A DNA stretch of 64,000 nucleotides from Cinclus cinclus (taxonomy: Eukaryota > Chordata > Aves > Passeriformes > Cinclidae), in assembly GCF_963662255.1 (NCBI RefSeq), contig NC_085047.1, positions 107,998,181 to 108,062,180 on the forward strand. The letters are read 5' to 3'. The position numbers and the translations under genes were made by a program. The notes beneath the pieces were generated by a model. That model was not told the origin of the DNA. It did not search any database and saw nothing but the letters and a program-made list of their open reading frames with translations. Shown here in pieces: positions 1 to 12,090 of this stretch. The stretch's first letter is position 1. Each line of letters starts with the position of its first letter.

Positions 1-158
1 CACAAACCAGGAAAATGGAGATATTTACTACATATAAACCTCAAGTCAAGAAAAGTAATAGTTTAGATTAAAAGCATAATGAGGTCATACTGTGCCAGGT
101 AAATTGTGTGGTGTTTAATGGAAGAAGAATACCTGCAAAATGCATATGCTCCTATTAG

Positions 159-295
159 GGGAGGCCACCGGAGTACCACAGCCACTCAGCATCAGGGATG
201 TTTGTAAGAAAATCAGACGCAAACACAAGAACAGAGACAACAAACTCTTTCAGAAAGTTTTCAAGCCCTTGTTAAACCCAGGTGACCTGTTTCAG
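159..295 (+). other. Weak candidate exon bounded by splice-like signals
   Basis: The stretch is preceded by a short acceptor-like end (CTCCTATTAG, 149-158) and followed by a strong donor-like CAG|GTAAAG at 293-301. One frame stays open through it and gives a basic, lysine/arginine-rich peptide (around KKIRRKHKNRDNK) that I do not recognise. The upstream pyrimidine tract is poor, which argues against it. Splice-like pairs around short open frames arise by chance in DNA of this length, so this is a candidate to test against RNA, not a gene call. Confidence 0.12.
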
Positions 296-3200
296 GTAAA
301 GTTGCTGAGAGGCTTGGGATAGCAGGTGGAAAGCAGAGCGTGGTGATCCATTGCTTCAGGCTGTCACAAAACCTGCTGTTTACAGTTCACTCACCATAAT
401 GGCACGAAGGGCTTTTCTGGGAGCATCTCTTCAAAAACCCCCAGAGTACTGGTGATGTTCCTGGAGAACGTGTCTCAATGCTCAGTGCCCTACACTGCCA
501 TGTCAAGAAGGAAACTGAAGCAGCCACGGATGCTGGCTATACTCTCAGATGCCAGCACTGAGTGCAGGACTCCGAAGCCTTTTTCTCCACTCTGGCTTTT
601 AGAGTTAACAGGGTAAAAACAAAGTCAAATTCCTCATCTGTGTCTAATTGTAGCCCAGATACAATGAGCGCCATTGTCTGTATGTGCTACAGATTTCTAA
701 AACATTTTACATCACAAATGTTGTTTTTAATAAAAAATTTATGGGAAAATTTAGTCAACACATTTCTTTGTCCCTCTTGCCAAACACAAAAAATGTCACT
801 ACTTCCTCATACATGAGAACAGGAAAAGCCATAGTTTTATCTTCAAATAAGAATATTTATGAACATCATTTAAAGGAGAAAAATAGTTGAAACATTCTCT
901 TTCCACTAATATTGAGGATTTTTAGAAATGTTATTGATATTTTTTGTACACTCTAGACTGAGAATCAACTCTAATTCCATGCTTTGCTCCCTCAAAACTT
1001 TGGTATGCCATGGAACTGCCTGAAGCCAACAAACATCCCAGAGAGGGGTAAGTCTAACCAACTTCAAAGCAAGATCTTTGTTATGGCCAACTGCAGTTGG
1101 CCAAATATATCATTCTTATAAGCAAAACCTGAATTTACATATTTAGATCCATAGAAAAATAACAAATAACTGAACTTGAATAGTCACATAAAAGGATGGA
1201 TCTTGGATAATAAGTGTGAAGTTTATTCTCATATATAAATATAAGAAAAATAATCTACAATCTACTTCAGTGCTAAGTAATTATATTTCCTTTTTACACA
1301 TTATATTCTGTCTGTGAAATAAGGAATCTTCTAATTTATGAACTAGATCAATTTATATTTGTTTTCTTTGTTTTATTCTAATAAAATCATCCAACCAAAA
1401 TAGTAGAAATGTTCATACAAGTACAGTTATTGAGGCACTATCTAAAATTTTGTCAGAATTCACATTTTCAATTTCAATCAAAAAAATCAAAGCCATTCTT
1501 ATGACTGAATTCATGTTTATATTCACCTACTGATCTTTCAAAATAAAAGATGAAAAAATGTTTTAATTACAGAGAAACAATACCCTAAAATGGTGTAATT
1601 TTAAAACTGTCCATTGAAATAAAATTATCATCTGGAACATGGGGTTCTTAGGTAAAGTGGAATGTCAGCCTGAAAAAATGTGTTGAGATAACATTTTTCA
1701 TGGGACTATGGAAAACCAAATACTTATATAAACCCTCCTCCTATTTATGGTCCTGGATAATGTAAAACAAGTGGCAAAGCCATAGTTGTCTGAGGTTAAG
1801 AAATAAATTCCTAAGAAATTAAAATTTTAAATTTGCTAAAAATCTATAAGACAAATATACCAAAGTGGCTGCATTTCACCTTTATAAATAAGCATATACA
1901 CAAGATTTTCTGAGCTAAAAGAAAATCTTTCATTCTCTTTAGTCTCCTGCCCTGATGGAAAATAAGTAATTCATTTAGTTCATGTAATATATGTGTGTCA
2001 TACCAATAGGAAATATCAGTGTGGCTCATGTTTTTACTTTGTGTGTTGACACAGTAATTGGTCAATTATGTGTAATGGAGACTAACTGCCTCACACAAAA
2101 ATATAGCTACACTCTACCTACACTCTGTGCATTAATAATAAAAATAAGTTGGCATTTTTTTCCCACACACATTATGGAAGCCAAATAAGATAAAAACACT
2201 GAAAAAAGCTTTAGAAAAAGCATAAATCAATCACATGGTATTTTCACCATCTTTTGACATATTGTTCTTAAAAACTGTGCAACAGAAATGGTCTTAGAGA
2301 TGAGCAAATGTCAGCACACCTGAGGTTACTGAGTCTGACCCCGGGCTTTGGTGCAACCCTGCCCTTTGGGCACCTACCAGAGGTCCTGCCCTTCTCCTCA
2401 CACCTTACAGAATGTGCCATACCTGAGCACTTAGGGATTAATTAGCCAGTCAAAACTATAATTGTATGTTAAAATAGTTGCTAAAGCCCCCTGTACATTC
2501 AGGCAAGGAGGAAAGGTGTATTTAGAGGAAGATTTCTCTCTTCCTTGGAATTTAAGATATAGGTGATGAGGATCACCCTTCAGCCTTGCTATTCTTTTTC
2601 CTCTGACTACAGTAGAAATGCAGATTATTTTTTTTTTTGGTAGACAAAGTTGCGTGAAATTGATCTAACTGTACTAATACAAAATATCTAGCTTACAGTA
2701 TGTTTGTCTGAAAAGGAATTAAATTTTACCAAATCTAGTTTGACTCAAATGAAGTTTCAGTGACATTGAAGAAAAAGAAAAAAAATTCATTCACAGAGCG
2801 CTATAAAAATATCTCTATAATAAAACAGCTACTAAAAATGTCCTTTGCATTTAATTTTTAAAAAAGACTATGACTTAACAGATAAATTTAATTTATTTCT
2901 TAGGTAGAACCTTTGGGTATTTTACAAAGTACTGATGAACTACTGTACTATCTATTGTTACCTTGCAGATCTCATTAATGTGCAAGGCACTTGCACTGAT
3001 GGTCTTATTTTCATTCTTTAACCTATTTACAAAAAGCTAAAAGAATAGTTAAACTATTTAATGAAGTTTCTGAGTCACAGCAAACCATTTATTCACCCTC
3101 TTCAAATAGCACTAGAGCTGGGACCTTGAGTTCACCAAGAGCAGAGGTGTCAGCTTTCCTTTGGTGCTTGACTACTCTGGGAACTGACCTGGGATCTCCA

Positions 3201-6200
3201 GGATCTGTCAGGTTCTTGGACAGGAGCACCTGTCCCTGTCCTGGTCCCCAAAGCCTGTCCATGTGCATGTAGGGGATGTGCAGAAACAGAAGAATGAAGG
3301 ACAAAGCAGAAGCTTTCACTGCTGTTCTACACAGGGGTCATGAAGGGACAGTATGTGACTTTCCAAAGCACCTTTCTCTGCTGTGGCTGGGGAGGCAGAG
3401 AAAACCATAGCCTAAGGAAAATCAAGTACAAGAAAAGAAAGTGCAAATGAGATCTATGAGAGCAGGAATTTTTTTCCTAAAACAGTGCACATAGAGGAAA
3501 GATGGAAGAGCAGGTAACTTAAGGACAGAAAGGAAAACCTGAAAAAAGCAAACAAGGAATGTTATGGAAAAAAAAAAAAAAGAAAAAATGTTGAAAAAAA
3601 AAGGTGGAAAATGCCCAACAACATAGTATACTCAGGGAAGGAGATCAATCTTTGCTTCCCAGTCCCTCTCACTTGCCACAGGTCAAAGTTCCAAGACAGC
3701 ATGACAGACACGACAGACTTCTACTGACTATCGTGAAAAATTCCTGGCACATTTTCCTTGCAGTTACTGTCAGTCAGGGGAAACTGTCAAAAATTACTGT
3801 GAACGTGTGAAAGTACATGTATACAGAGGTGGTCTCAGAAGATGACAAGTAGTTTCCAACAGATTAAGATATTATTCTGCCCTTCCTGTGTATTTGCTTA
3901 ACTTTTAGGATTCTGAGGGAAATAGAGCAATACAGGTCTGTGCAAGTGGAAGCTGGTAATGAGGCAGGTTATCTATAAATTATCTTGCAAACCAAAGCAA
4001 AAGAAAAGGCAAAGGGAATGACCAGAAAGAAAAAAAAAGGTAAAAATAAATAAATAAAAACAAGTCAGAGAATCTGAGTGTGAGGGAGGAAGAAAGAGGT
4101 TAGGAGAGCAGACAGGTTCTGTTCTCATTTACACTCGAGTCGTGGATTTGCACTTGTCTAACAGGCAACATGATTAGGCCAAGCTTTCCTTATCAGCAAC
4201 AGCTAAAAATGAATGAAAAACCATACAGATGAACAAGACTTATTAGCTCACTCAAGTCTATTATTTTAATAATCAAACCTAACTGGTTGTTCACAAACCA
4301 GACCTCACATGCATACATTGAAATTTTACTGAACATTAATTTTGAGGGGGGGAAAAACCCCAAAAACCTCTATAGCTTTTGATGATATATTCAGGGTTTT
4401 CATTTGTATGTACTTTTTTGGGTAGAGTTTTAAAAATCTATCAGCTGTGTTAGATTTTCTCCCCTCTCTGAGCACCTGTAAGGCTTGGAATAGCCAACCT
4501 TTGTATTCTGAAACACATCACTTTTGCACATGTCAAGCTAAAGCTCATTGTTGTTTGTTTCTATTCATGCTTTTCTATCTCTCTTTTATGTCAAGCTAAT
4601 GGTGTTTTAATTTTTTGCTCACATCTGGAAGCCTGTACCTCATTGTTCCACACAGCTGTACATGACAGTTGTGAAGAACAGATAGGACAGAATCCACACC
4701 AGAAAAACATGCCGTTCATTTTTGGGCTCTGTTACTTAGGACTTTATCCCTGGTGCAGATTAGTTCTTGGAGAGAAAGAAATCATCTATTAGGTGCATGT
4801 CAGATACCAGAAAGCCTCAGAGCAGTGTCAACAAAAATACTTCATAACAGACTTAATTAAAAGGAAAGTCATCTACTGTCATCCTGAAAGCTGCAGAGAC
4901 TCTAATTCTAGTTTGCTATCAATCATAACTCAAGATTACAATTTAATTTAAGTTTCCTCCCTTGTATTCTATTCTACAGCAGATTTTCTTTTCATTTAAG
5001 TTTTGCTGTGGCTTAAATCCTTATTGACTTCAACACAGAAAGCAGCAATAACCCTAATAAAAACTGTTAAGAAGCTAGTTTTTCATTAGTCTTTTTTATT
5101 CATCCTTAACACAGTTTCCAAGCTATACAGCAACGCTGCACAGAAACATTCAAATTGATCAAAGTTAATTTTGGGGGTATGAAAAAAAGATGAGAACAAT
5201 GAAGATCAAGGCTTTACTATGACCTGTTGTTGTCTTTGTTGGCATTTTGGATTTCCAAGACCACATTGATCAGCTTTATTTTTAAAACTATTTTTTCTTA
5301 GTAAAGTTCAAATATTAGGTTCATAATACATTTTCAGAGGAAATAACGTGGCTTAATTTTTTACACGACTTAAAACAGCTAATATATGAATAGTGAAATA
5401 TAAATGACAGTACTACTAACAACCAATCACTGCTTTGTGAAAAAATTTAAGTGTTTATTATTAAAAAAATAGTTAACCGCTAAGATATTGATCTCAATTC
5501 TAAAAAACTAAAGTTATGTTACAGCAATACAGACCAAATTATTAGGTTTCAATGTCATGTTGCCACCAGTGCAATGTCATTGCTCAAGCCAATTTTATAC
5601 ATGATACAATTATTACATGGTCTTATGGATTTTTCATCAATTTTGTGTATATTGAACTAGACATATGAGATAATGCCAAAGAATAATCACATTTAGGGCT
5701 TGAGCTCTACTGTAAGCAATTCAATAGGAGGGTTCATTAAGGCTTTCAGGTTTTAAGAAAAAAGTAAATAAATAAAACTCTAAAGGAGGGATTCCTTAAA
5801 TTTTTTGGGGACTGGGAAATTAAACTTGAGAGAAATGTAAGAATTCAGCTTGGTCCACTGCTCTTCCCTAACTGCTTAACTCCATGAGCAGCAGGCATCA
5901 GATTTGGATTTGGAGCCAGGTGGGTTTTGAGTGTTTATAAGTGTTCTTATGTGAAAAGTGAAAAATTTCACCTGACCTAAATGGAAGCAGCCAAGCTTTC
6001 CTTGATACTAGTTTTGCATAGTTTCCACCAAAACATACATTGCAAGCATTTCCACAAACCTGTGGCTCTCTACTCCATTAAGAAGCCCCCAATTAGGTCA
6101 AATACACAAGCTCCTCATAACAAGCCTTTTAAGTAATAATCTGAAGAGGAACAATCTACCTTTAGTACTTAAAAAGCCCAAATCAATGTACTCCTAGGAG

Positions 6201-7741
6201 TGTATAGAAAAACGTTATTTTGGTGGAATTTCCTGCTGTGCTGCAATGTTCTCAATAGCATTTGCTTTTTTGTGTCTCCTACAGGACAGGGCTCCTTTAT
6301 TAGCAATAACAAAAAAAGTCATACAAAATACAGTTCTTCTATTCTGCACTGTTAAAAGGTCATTTCTCCAGTCACCCTTTTTGACAAGAAAGGGATACAA
6401 AAAAATTACTAAACTTTGTTCTCTTTTGGTGATGCACAGAAAGATTTTAAGGAAGAAATCACTCTAATATGAAAGCCACACAAAAGGGCCACGTGGAAGA
6501 TTGTGATTCTATGAATTAAATTACTCTTTTAGTGAGATAATCTTTCATCTACAGGGAGCCAGGCTCTTTGATCCTTGTGTCTATTTTTACACATCGCAAA
6601 ACAGCAATAACACTTTGACAGAATTCACCAGACTTGGCCATCAGCTTCAATTTTGGCTTGGACTCTCTGGAGAAGCACTGTTTTAAGCACATGTTAAAGC
6701 TCAAACTAACCCTCAAACAGTCATGCATTTGTTCAGATAATATCTGTGAGCAGGTTTCCCTGCTGCAGTTTTAGCTACTGCTGATCTGTGTCTCCCAGGA
6801 CCAGAAGAGTGACATGACCCATCTCTGGCAGAGCAACTCACACAAATTTCACTTTCCTTGTGAACAAGAACCTGGCATATGCACTAAGCAGCACTGAGAG
6901 CAGCTTCACCTGCACAGTCAGCACACAGGAGAAAATACAATAAGCCACTTCCTGACTTAGACTGATTTTTAAAAGCCCTGCTATAGTTTACAGACATTTC
7001 ACATTTCCTGCAAACAATCACAAGTTTCAACAAAAAACATACAGTGGCCGCAGTGCTGCACATGACACGAAGAGATGATGCATGCTGGCACTTTGTCACA
7101 GAGCCAGCACCCCCTCCCAGGCAAAGACTGCCCCTGACAAGGGAAAGGAGATTTCCTGGTCTTCAGTCATCACCAAGTGTCTGGCCCCGAGTCTAAAGAG
7201 ACATATTGAAATCCTCTCAATTCTGTCACATTTACTGAGCATCACCGAACCTGTCAAAACCATCTCTGAGGTACAAGAACCAGACAGAAAGAAATATTAG
7301 ATAGAAGGAATCAGCAATAATATAGCCCTGATACCTGCAGATGCTCACAGGAAAAGGTCATCTCCCTGATCAATCCAGGCCATGTCACACACGTCCATAA
7401 GTATCCACAGCTTTTCTTTGACCAGAAATATCAATCCTGAAGACTTTAACACTTCATCTTGCTAGAGAAGCTGATATATGAACTATTTGTTTCCATTGCA
7501 AGTTCACATGTTATTTTTACACCATCACTTCTAGTAAAATTTTTCTTTTGTCCCCCAACATGCAGTCACGTGGCTGCTGAAAGCCAGCTCTTCTTTTCAG
7601 AGCTGAGGAGTATTTGAAATCCAAATCTAAAATGTACTGTTCAGCAAATAAAACAAAATTAATTCCTTTCACAAGATAAACGCTTCTCCTTCTTAACAAA
7701 TCTTCTTAAAAGTCTAACAAAATCATTAACTAGCAGTTAGT

Positions 7742-7795
7742 TGGTTTGGGGGGGGCAGGGTTGGGGGGCTTGGTTTTTTGTTGCTTTTTTGATAG
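7742..7795 (+). repeat. G/T-rich low-complexity tract with G-quadruplex potential
   Basis: The plus strand is almost only G and T here. It has G-runs of 8, 3 and 6 at 7748-7755, 7758-7760 and 7763-7768, followed by T-rich sequence. The G-runs fit the usual four-run pattern for an intramolecular G-quadruplex with loops of one or two bases if the first run is split in two. It is the complement type of the A/C-rich tracts seen near 16.6, 43.3 and 63.1 kb. No gene lies beside it, so a regulatory role is not supported. Confidence 0.7.
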
Positions 7796-8724
7796 TATCA
7801 AACTCTAGAATTATGGCCTCCTACTGATATATTTTCTCAGTGAAGTCAAGCAAGTTTTAGAAAATCTTTAACTCTCTGGAAAGTTTAGGTTAGATATTGG
7901 ACATTTTGAGGGGTGTAACTATTTATTCCTTTATTCCTTGTTCAAGATACGTCCTTTTATGTAGTATTCTAGAATGTGGCTCAATTTATGCTCTAATGTA
8001 TGCAGAAAATAGAGACATAATTAAAACTGGAAAGAAGCAACATATTGACTGCTCTGCCATTCCACAGGCTCAGCAAAATGTGTACATACAAAAACTATAC
8101 ACCACCATACTCAATTTCTACACTGCTTTTTTTTTTTTCAGACTCCCACTTAACAAGCCTGCCATTCCACACAATGGTTTAACGACTTTGTATTTGTAGA
8201 ACAAAATTTCCATTCTGCATGATGCTGTTTTCAACACTATTATGCCAGAAAATGGGTTTCCCCCTCCTATTCTCTCAAATGTTCGTCTGTAACCTTTATT
8301 TTGTATTTATGTGTAGATGTATAAGTGGTGAAATTTAAGGCAGCGGTTGCCATTTACAGTATATTTCACCAGCTGACTATGGGAAACTACATGGATGCCA
8401 AGGTGCTTTGGGCTTTTTTTTTCCTGTGGAGGGGGGCTGAAATATTATTTCTGGTGGTATATTGCCCACGAAAATGCTTTGCCAGCGCTCCTTATTGTCC
8501 CTGTGCATTGGAGTTTCTCAGACCAGGACTCAGCTACTACGTGAAAGGCTTGAAAGCTGACGCAGAGGAAAACACTGCCACAATTCATAGTAAATGTCCT
8601 TGTGGGCTCTGGAATGTTAATGTGCTGCATAGTGCAGTGAGGACAGCACATCCAAATAGCTTCAAACTATTATAACAAGTTTAAAATTGTCCACTGGTAG
8701 CTATTTAAAGGTCATTAGTTACTT

Positions 8725-8742
8725 TATATATATATATATATA
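8725..8742. repeat. (TA)9 microsatellite
   Basis: Nine perfect TA units are read directly from the sequence, in unannotated AT-rich DNA. Confidence 0.9.
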
Positions 8743-11030
8743 GTGCATGTATTCAGCTAGCAGAAATCTGGTACTACATTGTTGGCCATAAAGGGAAAAG
8801 TTGGACAAGTTCTAAATAGAGATCAAAGCATGGGCCAGATCCTCAATTAAAGTCAAATGAATTATATTCATGCATGCCAGCAGAGGATAATTTACAGAGT
8901 GCAGAAGACTGTATCACAGCAAGAGTTAAATGACAAAAATATTCTGGTGTAACTGCAATTCTAAGTGTTCTTGCCCAAATATTCAAGAACTGAGTTGAAC
9001 AAAACACTAAAAAACAACCCACGACATGGTGATTTTTTGTGTCATCTCACTTGCTTATAAAATGTATTCTCTTTTTGGATTCAGAAAAAAAAAAATGAAA
9101 CTTCACAAACAGTAGGTGATGACAGCAATGTGCAACCTGCTGCCACCTTGAAAACTATCCCCACAAGCAGCTTCACTCACAAGCAGCATAAAAACCTGTG
9201 AGTGAGAGTATAGTCAAATGCAACATTTGTGGTTAGCAATTCCTGTGGTTTTGAGACAAGATATCTGAGTATCTTGGAAGAGATTTTTTTTTTTTCAAAG
9301 CTAAAAATGGAAAATAGCTAAATTATGTTTTACTAAGATCACAACCCTGAGGAGAAAATGATTTCATTTCCTTAACAATGAAAAAAATGTCTTTCTGCTG
9401 ACACTACTAATTTGGCAATGTTTTGGTTTTCATATACATATGCTGCACAGTAATAAGTTCCTTTCTAAATGAACAGTATCAAACTGGAAAAAGGCTTAAC
9501 AAAAAAAAAACCAAAACCCTTCAGGTTTTAAGTTTGTGAGTGAAAGGAAAAGATACTACATTGCCCAGGGCAGTAGAAGACTTAGAAATACCTTATCAGT
9601 TTTGCATGGTTATCTTGTTGTAATTTACAAGGCTGGGTTTTCTTGACAAATAATCCCTCATTCTGCAATTATTAAAAAAAAAAAAAGAAGTATAAAAAAT
9701 ATTTATATATTTTCTGGTCTCTTTGGTCACAAATAGAGGAAAAAGTGGGAAAAGGACTAAAAGATATTGGATGAAGTGGAACTGAGAAAGCATATCAAAA
9801 AGAAGAGTAAAGCAAAAAGGAATAAAACAGGCTTTATAAGGTCCATATGGATCAAGACCCACACATTTATAATTCTGAAAAAACAGAAATTAATGCTGGA
9901 AACATTTGCTGAACTATATTTGCACTCTGTGTTTCAAAGGTCAAAGAGGTGTACAATGGTTTTGCAAAGAGAGAAAAAAAAAGTCACTGTAATAAGGTCT
10001 GTTGCTTCCTATACTTGCTCTGTAACACTAAACCAAAGAGCAATGAACTATACTTTTGAAAACTCTAAGGAATTGTCTTTTATAGCTGAAAGGTCAAAAG
10101 AGAATATGGAAGACCAGATATTAAGTTACATGGTCTTTATGTATCGTTCATAGTTAGTGAATTTACAGGAAATTCTTTGCTGAAGAACAGAGATAGGGCT
10201 TGTTCCCTTTTAGCATTTAAGTAGGAGAACCCAATTCCTTTGGTGCACAACTCTCCCTCCCCAACACACACAATCTTTCCTAGCTCTTTTACATTTCTGC
10301 ACCTATTCAAAATGAAAACAAACCAATTTCATAAGCACTTCCCTGCTCCTCTTACAAGACAGGAGCTGGCACAAGTGCAGGCTCCCAGCAGAGCTGGGCT
10401 AGGGCAGCTGGTGAGTAGTAGCCATCCCAATCCCTTTGTGCTTTGTGAAGCACTGTCAGTCCATGGGAAAACTCTCAGAAGCTGAATGAGATGGTGGGAG
10501 GGGCAGTGATGAAGGAGCCGTGCTGAGAATGTCATCAGTTTAGGCTGCACTCAAAGCCTGGACATTCTGTCTAAGGCACATCACTGAGATACTGTTTCAC
10601 TGTCCTGGCTGGGCAGGGACTGCTGCACTTCCCAGACAGAGGAGCCTAAGGTCAGATACAGCCACAAAGAAAGTTTCCCTACACTTGGACATTGGACAAT
10701 AGGGATCTTCAGCATTGAATTCTACACCTCATCTCCTGATGCACTCCCAAGAGCAGTTTCTCCAATCTTTGCCTGCTTTCTGAACAAGGGATGTGAACAA
10801 AATAAAACCTTCTATACTCGCTAAACGAAAGTGTTTATGACAGTGTTTTTCTTTCGATGCTTTATCCAGTTTAGAGCTAGCTGGCAGGTATTGTCCCCAG
10901 TCAGAGTCACAGGGAGAAACCTCATTCAGCGTTCCAGTTTTGGATCCTCCCCGGGAAATTTGTAATGCTGTAAAATAAGATTTTCATAAAGGAAATGCCA
11001 CTGCAGTCACCGCTTAACCATTATGGCCAC

Positions 11031-11100
11031 AATTAACATTGTTTCTCTTATTGAGAATTAACATTGCTTCTCTTATTGAGAATTAACATTGCTTCTTTTA
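11031..11100. repeat. 25-bp tandem repeat, about 2.8 copies
   Basis: Two full 25-bp units (11031-11055 and 11056-11080) and a third partial one (11081-11100) follow each other without spacers. Each unit begins AATTAACATTG and ends CTCTTATTGAG. The first two differ at one position (GTTTC against GCTTC), and the partial third unit also diverges near its end. The near identity suggests a recent local duplication by slippage or unequal exchange. There is no sign of a transposon end. Confidence 0.85.
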
Positions 11101-11623
11101 TTTTTAATGAGACAACCAAGGCAACTGCAGGGTTATTGTGGAAAACATTGTAACTATCATTTCTGCCCAACAGGAATGTTGATCCATCTGGCTCATTAGA
11201 AGTCTATGCTCCAGTTAATCCAGGTCAAAGCTGTTTTATTTCCATGTAGTGGAAACTATTTTGAGAAGTTCTGAGCAGGGCCCACGGATTGAGACAAACA
11301 GCTATGCAGAGCTTTGAGCACAATTTTTGTGCAACAAGAAGAATAAAGAACTTTCTGCTCTATGTGCCATGAAATAATAGATCTAAACTTGTCAAGGCTC
11401 ATTTTTGATTACATTGTTGTGTTCAGAAATTATTATTATTATCTTTATCCATCATTGCAAAGCAGTTCTAATGATTATGGGAGACTACAATTTGGAACAC
11501 TTACACTGAAGAAATACCCAGCTAGAATGGAGGCTCACTAAAATAAAGTTAAACACAAAATGGAATGAACAGAGTAGTCCCAATGGAGATGTCGAGGAGC
11601 AAGCCCCACAGGTTGCTGAAACA

Positions 11624-11671
11624 AAATTAAAATCAAATCAAATCAAAATAAAATAAAATAAAAATAAAAAT
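11624..11671. repeat. A-rich AATCA / AATAA pentamer microsatellite
   Basis: A run of A-rich pentamers moves from AATCA units to AATAA units over about 48 bases. It is read directly from the sequence and lies about 110 bases before the CR1 fragment at 11784, without a clear link to it. Confidence 0.8.
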
Positions 11672-11783
11672 ACTTTCTATGTTAGCGTTTACAATAAATT
11701 TATTTTTTTTAGAAAATTTGTGGTGCTATAGCTCTGTTCTAAATTAAATATGCTTAGGACATTCTTTGCAAAGCAAACGTATA

Positions 11784-12090
11784 ATTACAGAATAACATGG
11801 CTTGCAAGGAAGGCCATCTAGCCCAACTCTTCCCAAAGCAGGGCGTCCTCCAGGGCTGGATTAAGAAGCTCAGGGCTGTGTCCAGCTGAGCTTGGAACCC
11901 TGCCAAGAGAGGAGATTGTACAACCCTTCTGCTTCACTGATGACACCCATGGTTAAAAACCAATAATTTTAGTATCTTGTCAACATTTTAATTTCGGAAA
12001 CTTGTTTCATCCTTTCTCTGTGCACCCCTGAGAAGAGTCTGACTTAATTTTCTTCACAACTACCCATTAGACAGGATTTAGATCACTTCC
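11784..12090 (-). mobile_element. CR1 LINE 3' end, minus strand, old and 5'-truncated
   Basis: Read on the plus strand this is the reverse complement of a CR1 3' end. It starts with a decayed ACAGAAT end motif, then a stretch of the form GGCCATCTAGCCCAAC and AAGCAGGG, then CTCAGGGCTGTGTCCAGC. It later shows TGAGAAGAGTCTGACT and a decayed GATTTAGATCACT. These follow the order known for bird CR1 3' regions, from the 3' untranslated part into the end of ORF2. Small indels and many substitutions mark it as an old copy. CR1 copies are usually 5'-truncated, and this one stops near 12090. No coding potential remains. Confidence 0.75.

Larger units (their letters stand above)
1..11030. other. Gene-free stretch, no repeat family recognised
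   Basis: I see no coding exon with a recognisable protein and no clear transposon in this stretch. The open frames on both strands are short (the longest is 128 codons at 9767-10153), lysine- or phenylalanine-rich as expected from A- and T-rich DNA, and resemble no family I know. It holds short homopolymer runs (for example T-runs near 2630, 8130 and 9290, and A-runs near 3570), a TA run at 8725-8742, a G/T-rich tract near 7750 and one weak exon candidate at 159-295. A piece of intron or intergenic DNA is the simplest reading. Confidence 0.6.

Noticed and set aside
8998..9032. Short antisense match to the SINE tRNA head (ACCCACGACATGGTG)
   Set aside because: Only about 15 bases match and nothing on either side continues the SINE.
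9767..10153. 128-codon lysine-rich plus-strand open frame
   Set aside because: Typical of A-rich DNA, without a domain, conserved-looking motif or splice context.
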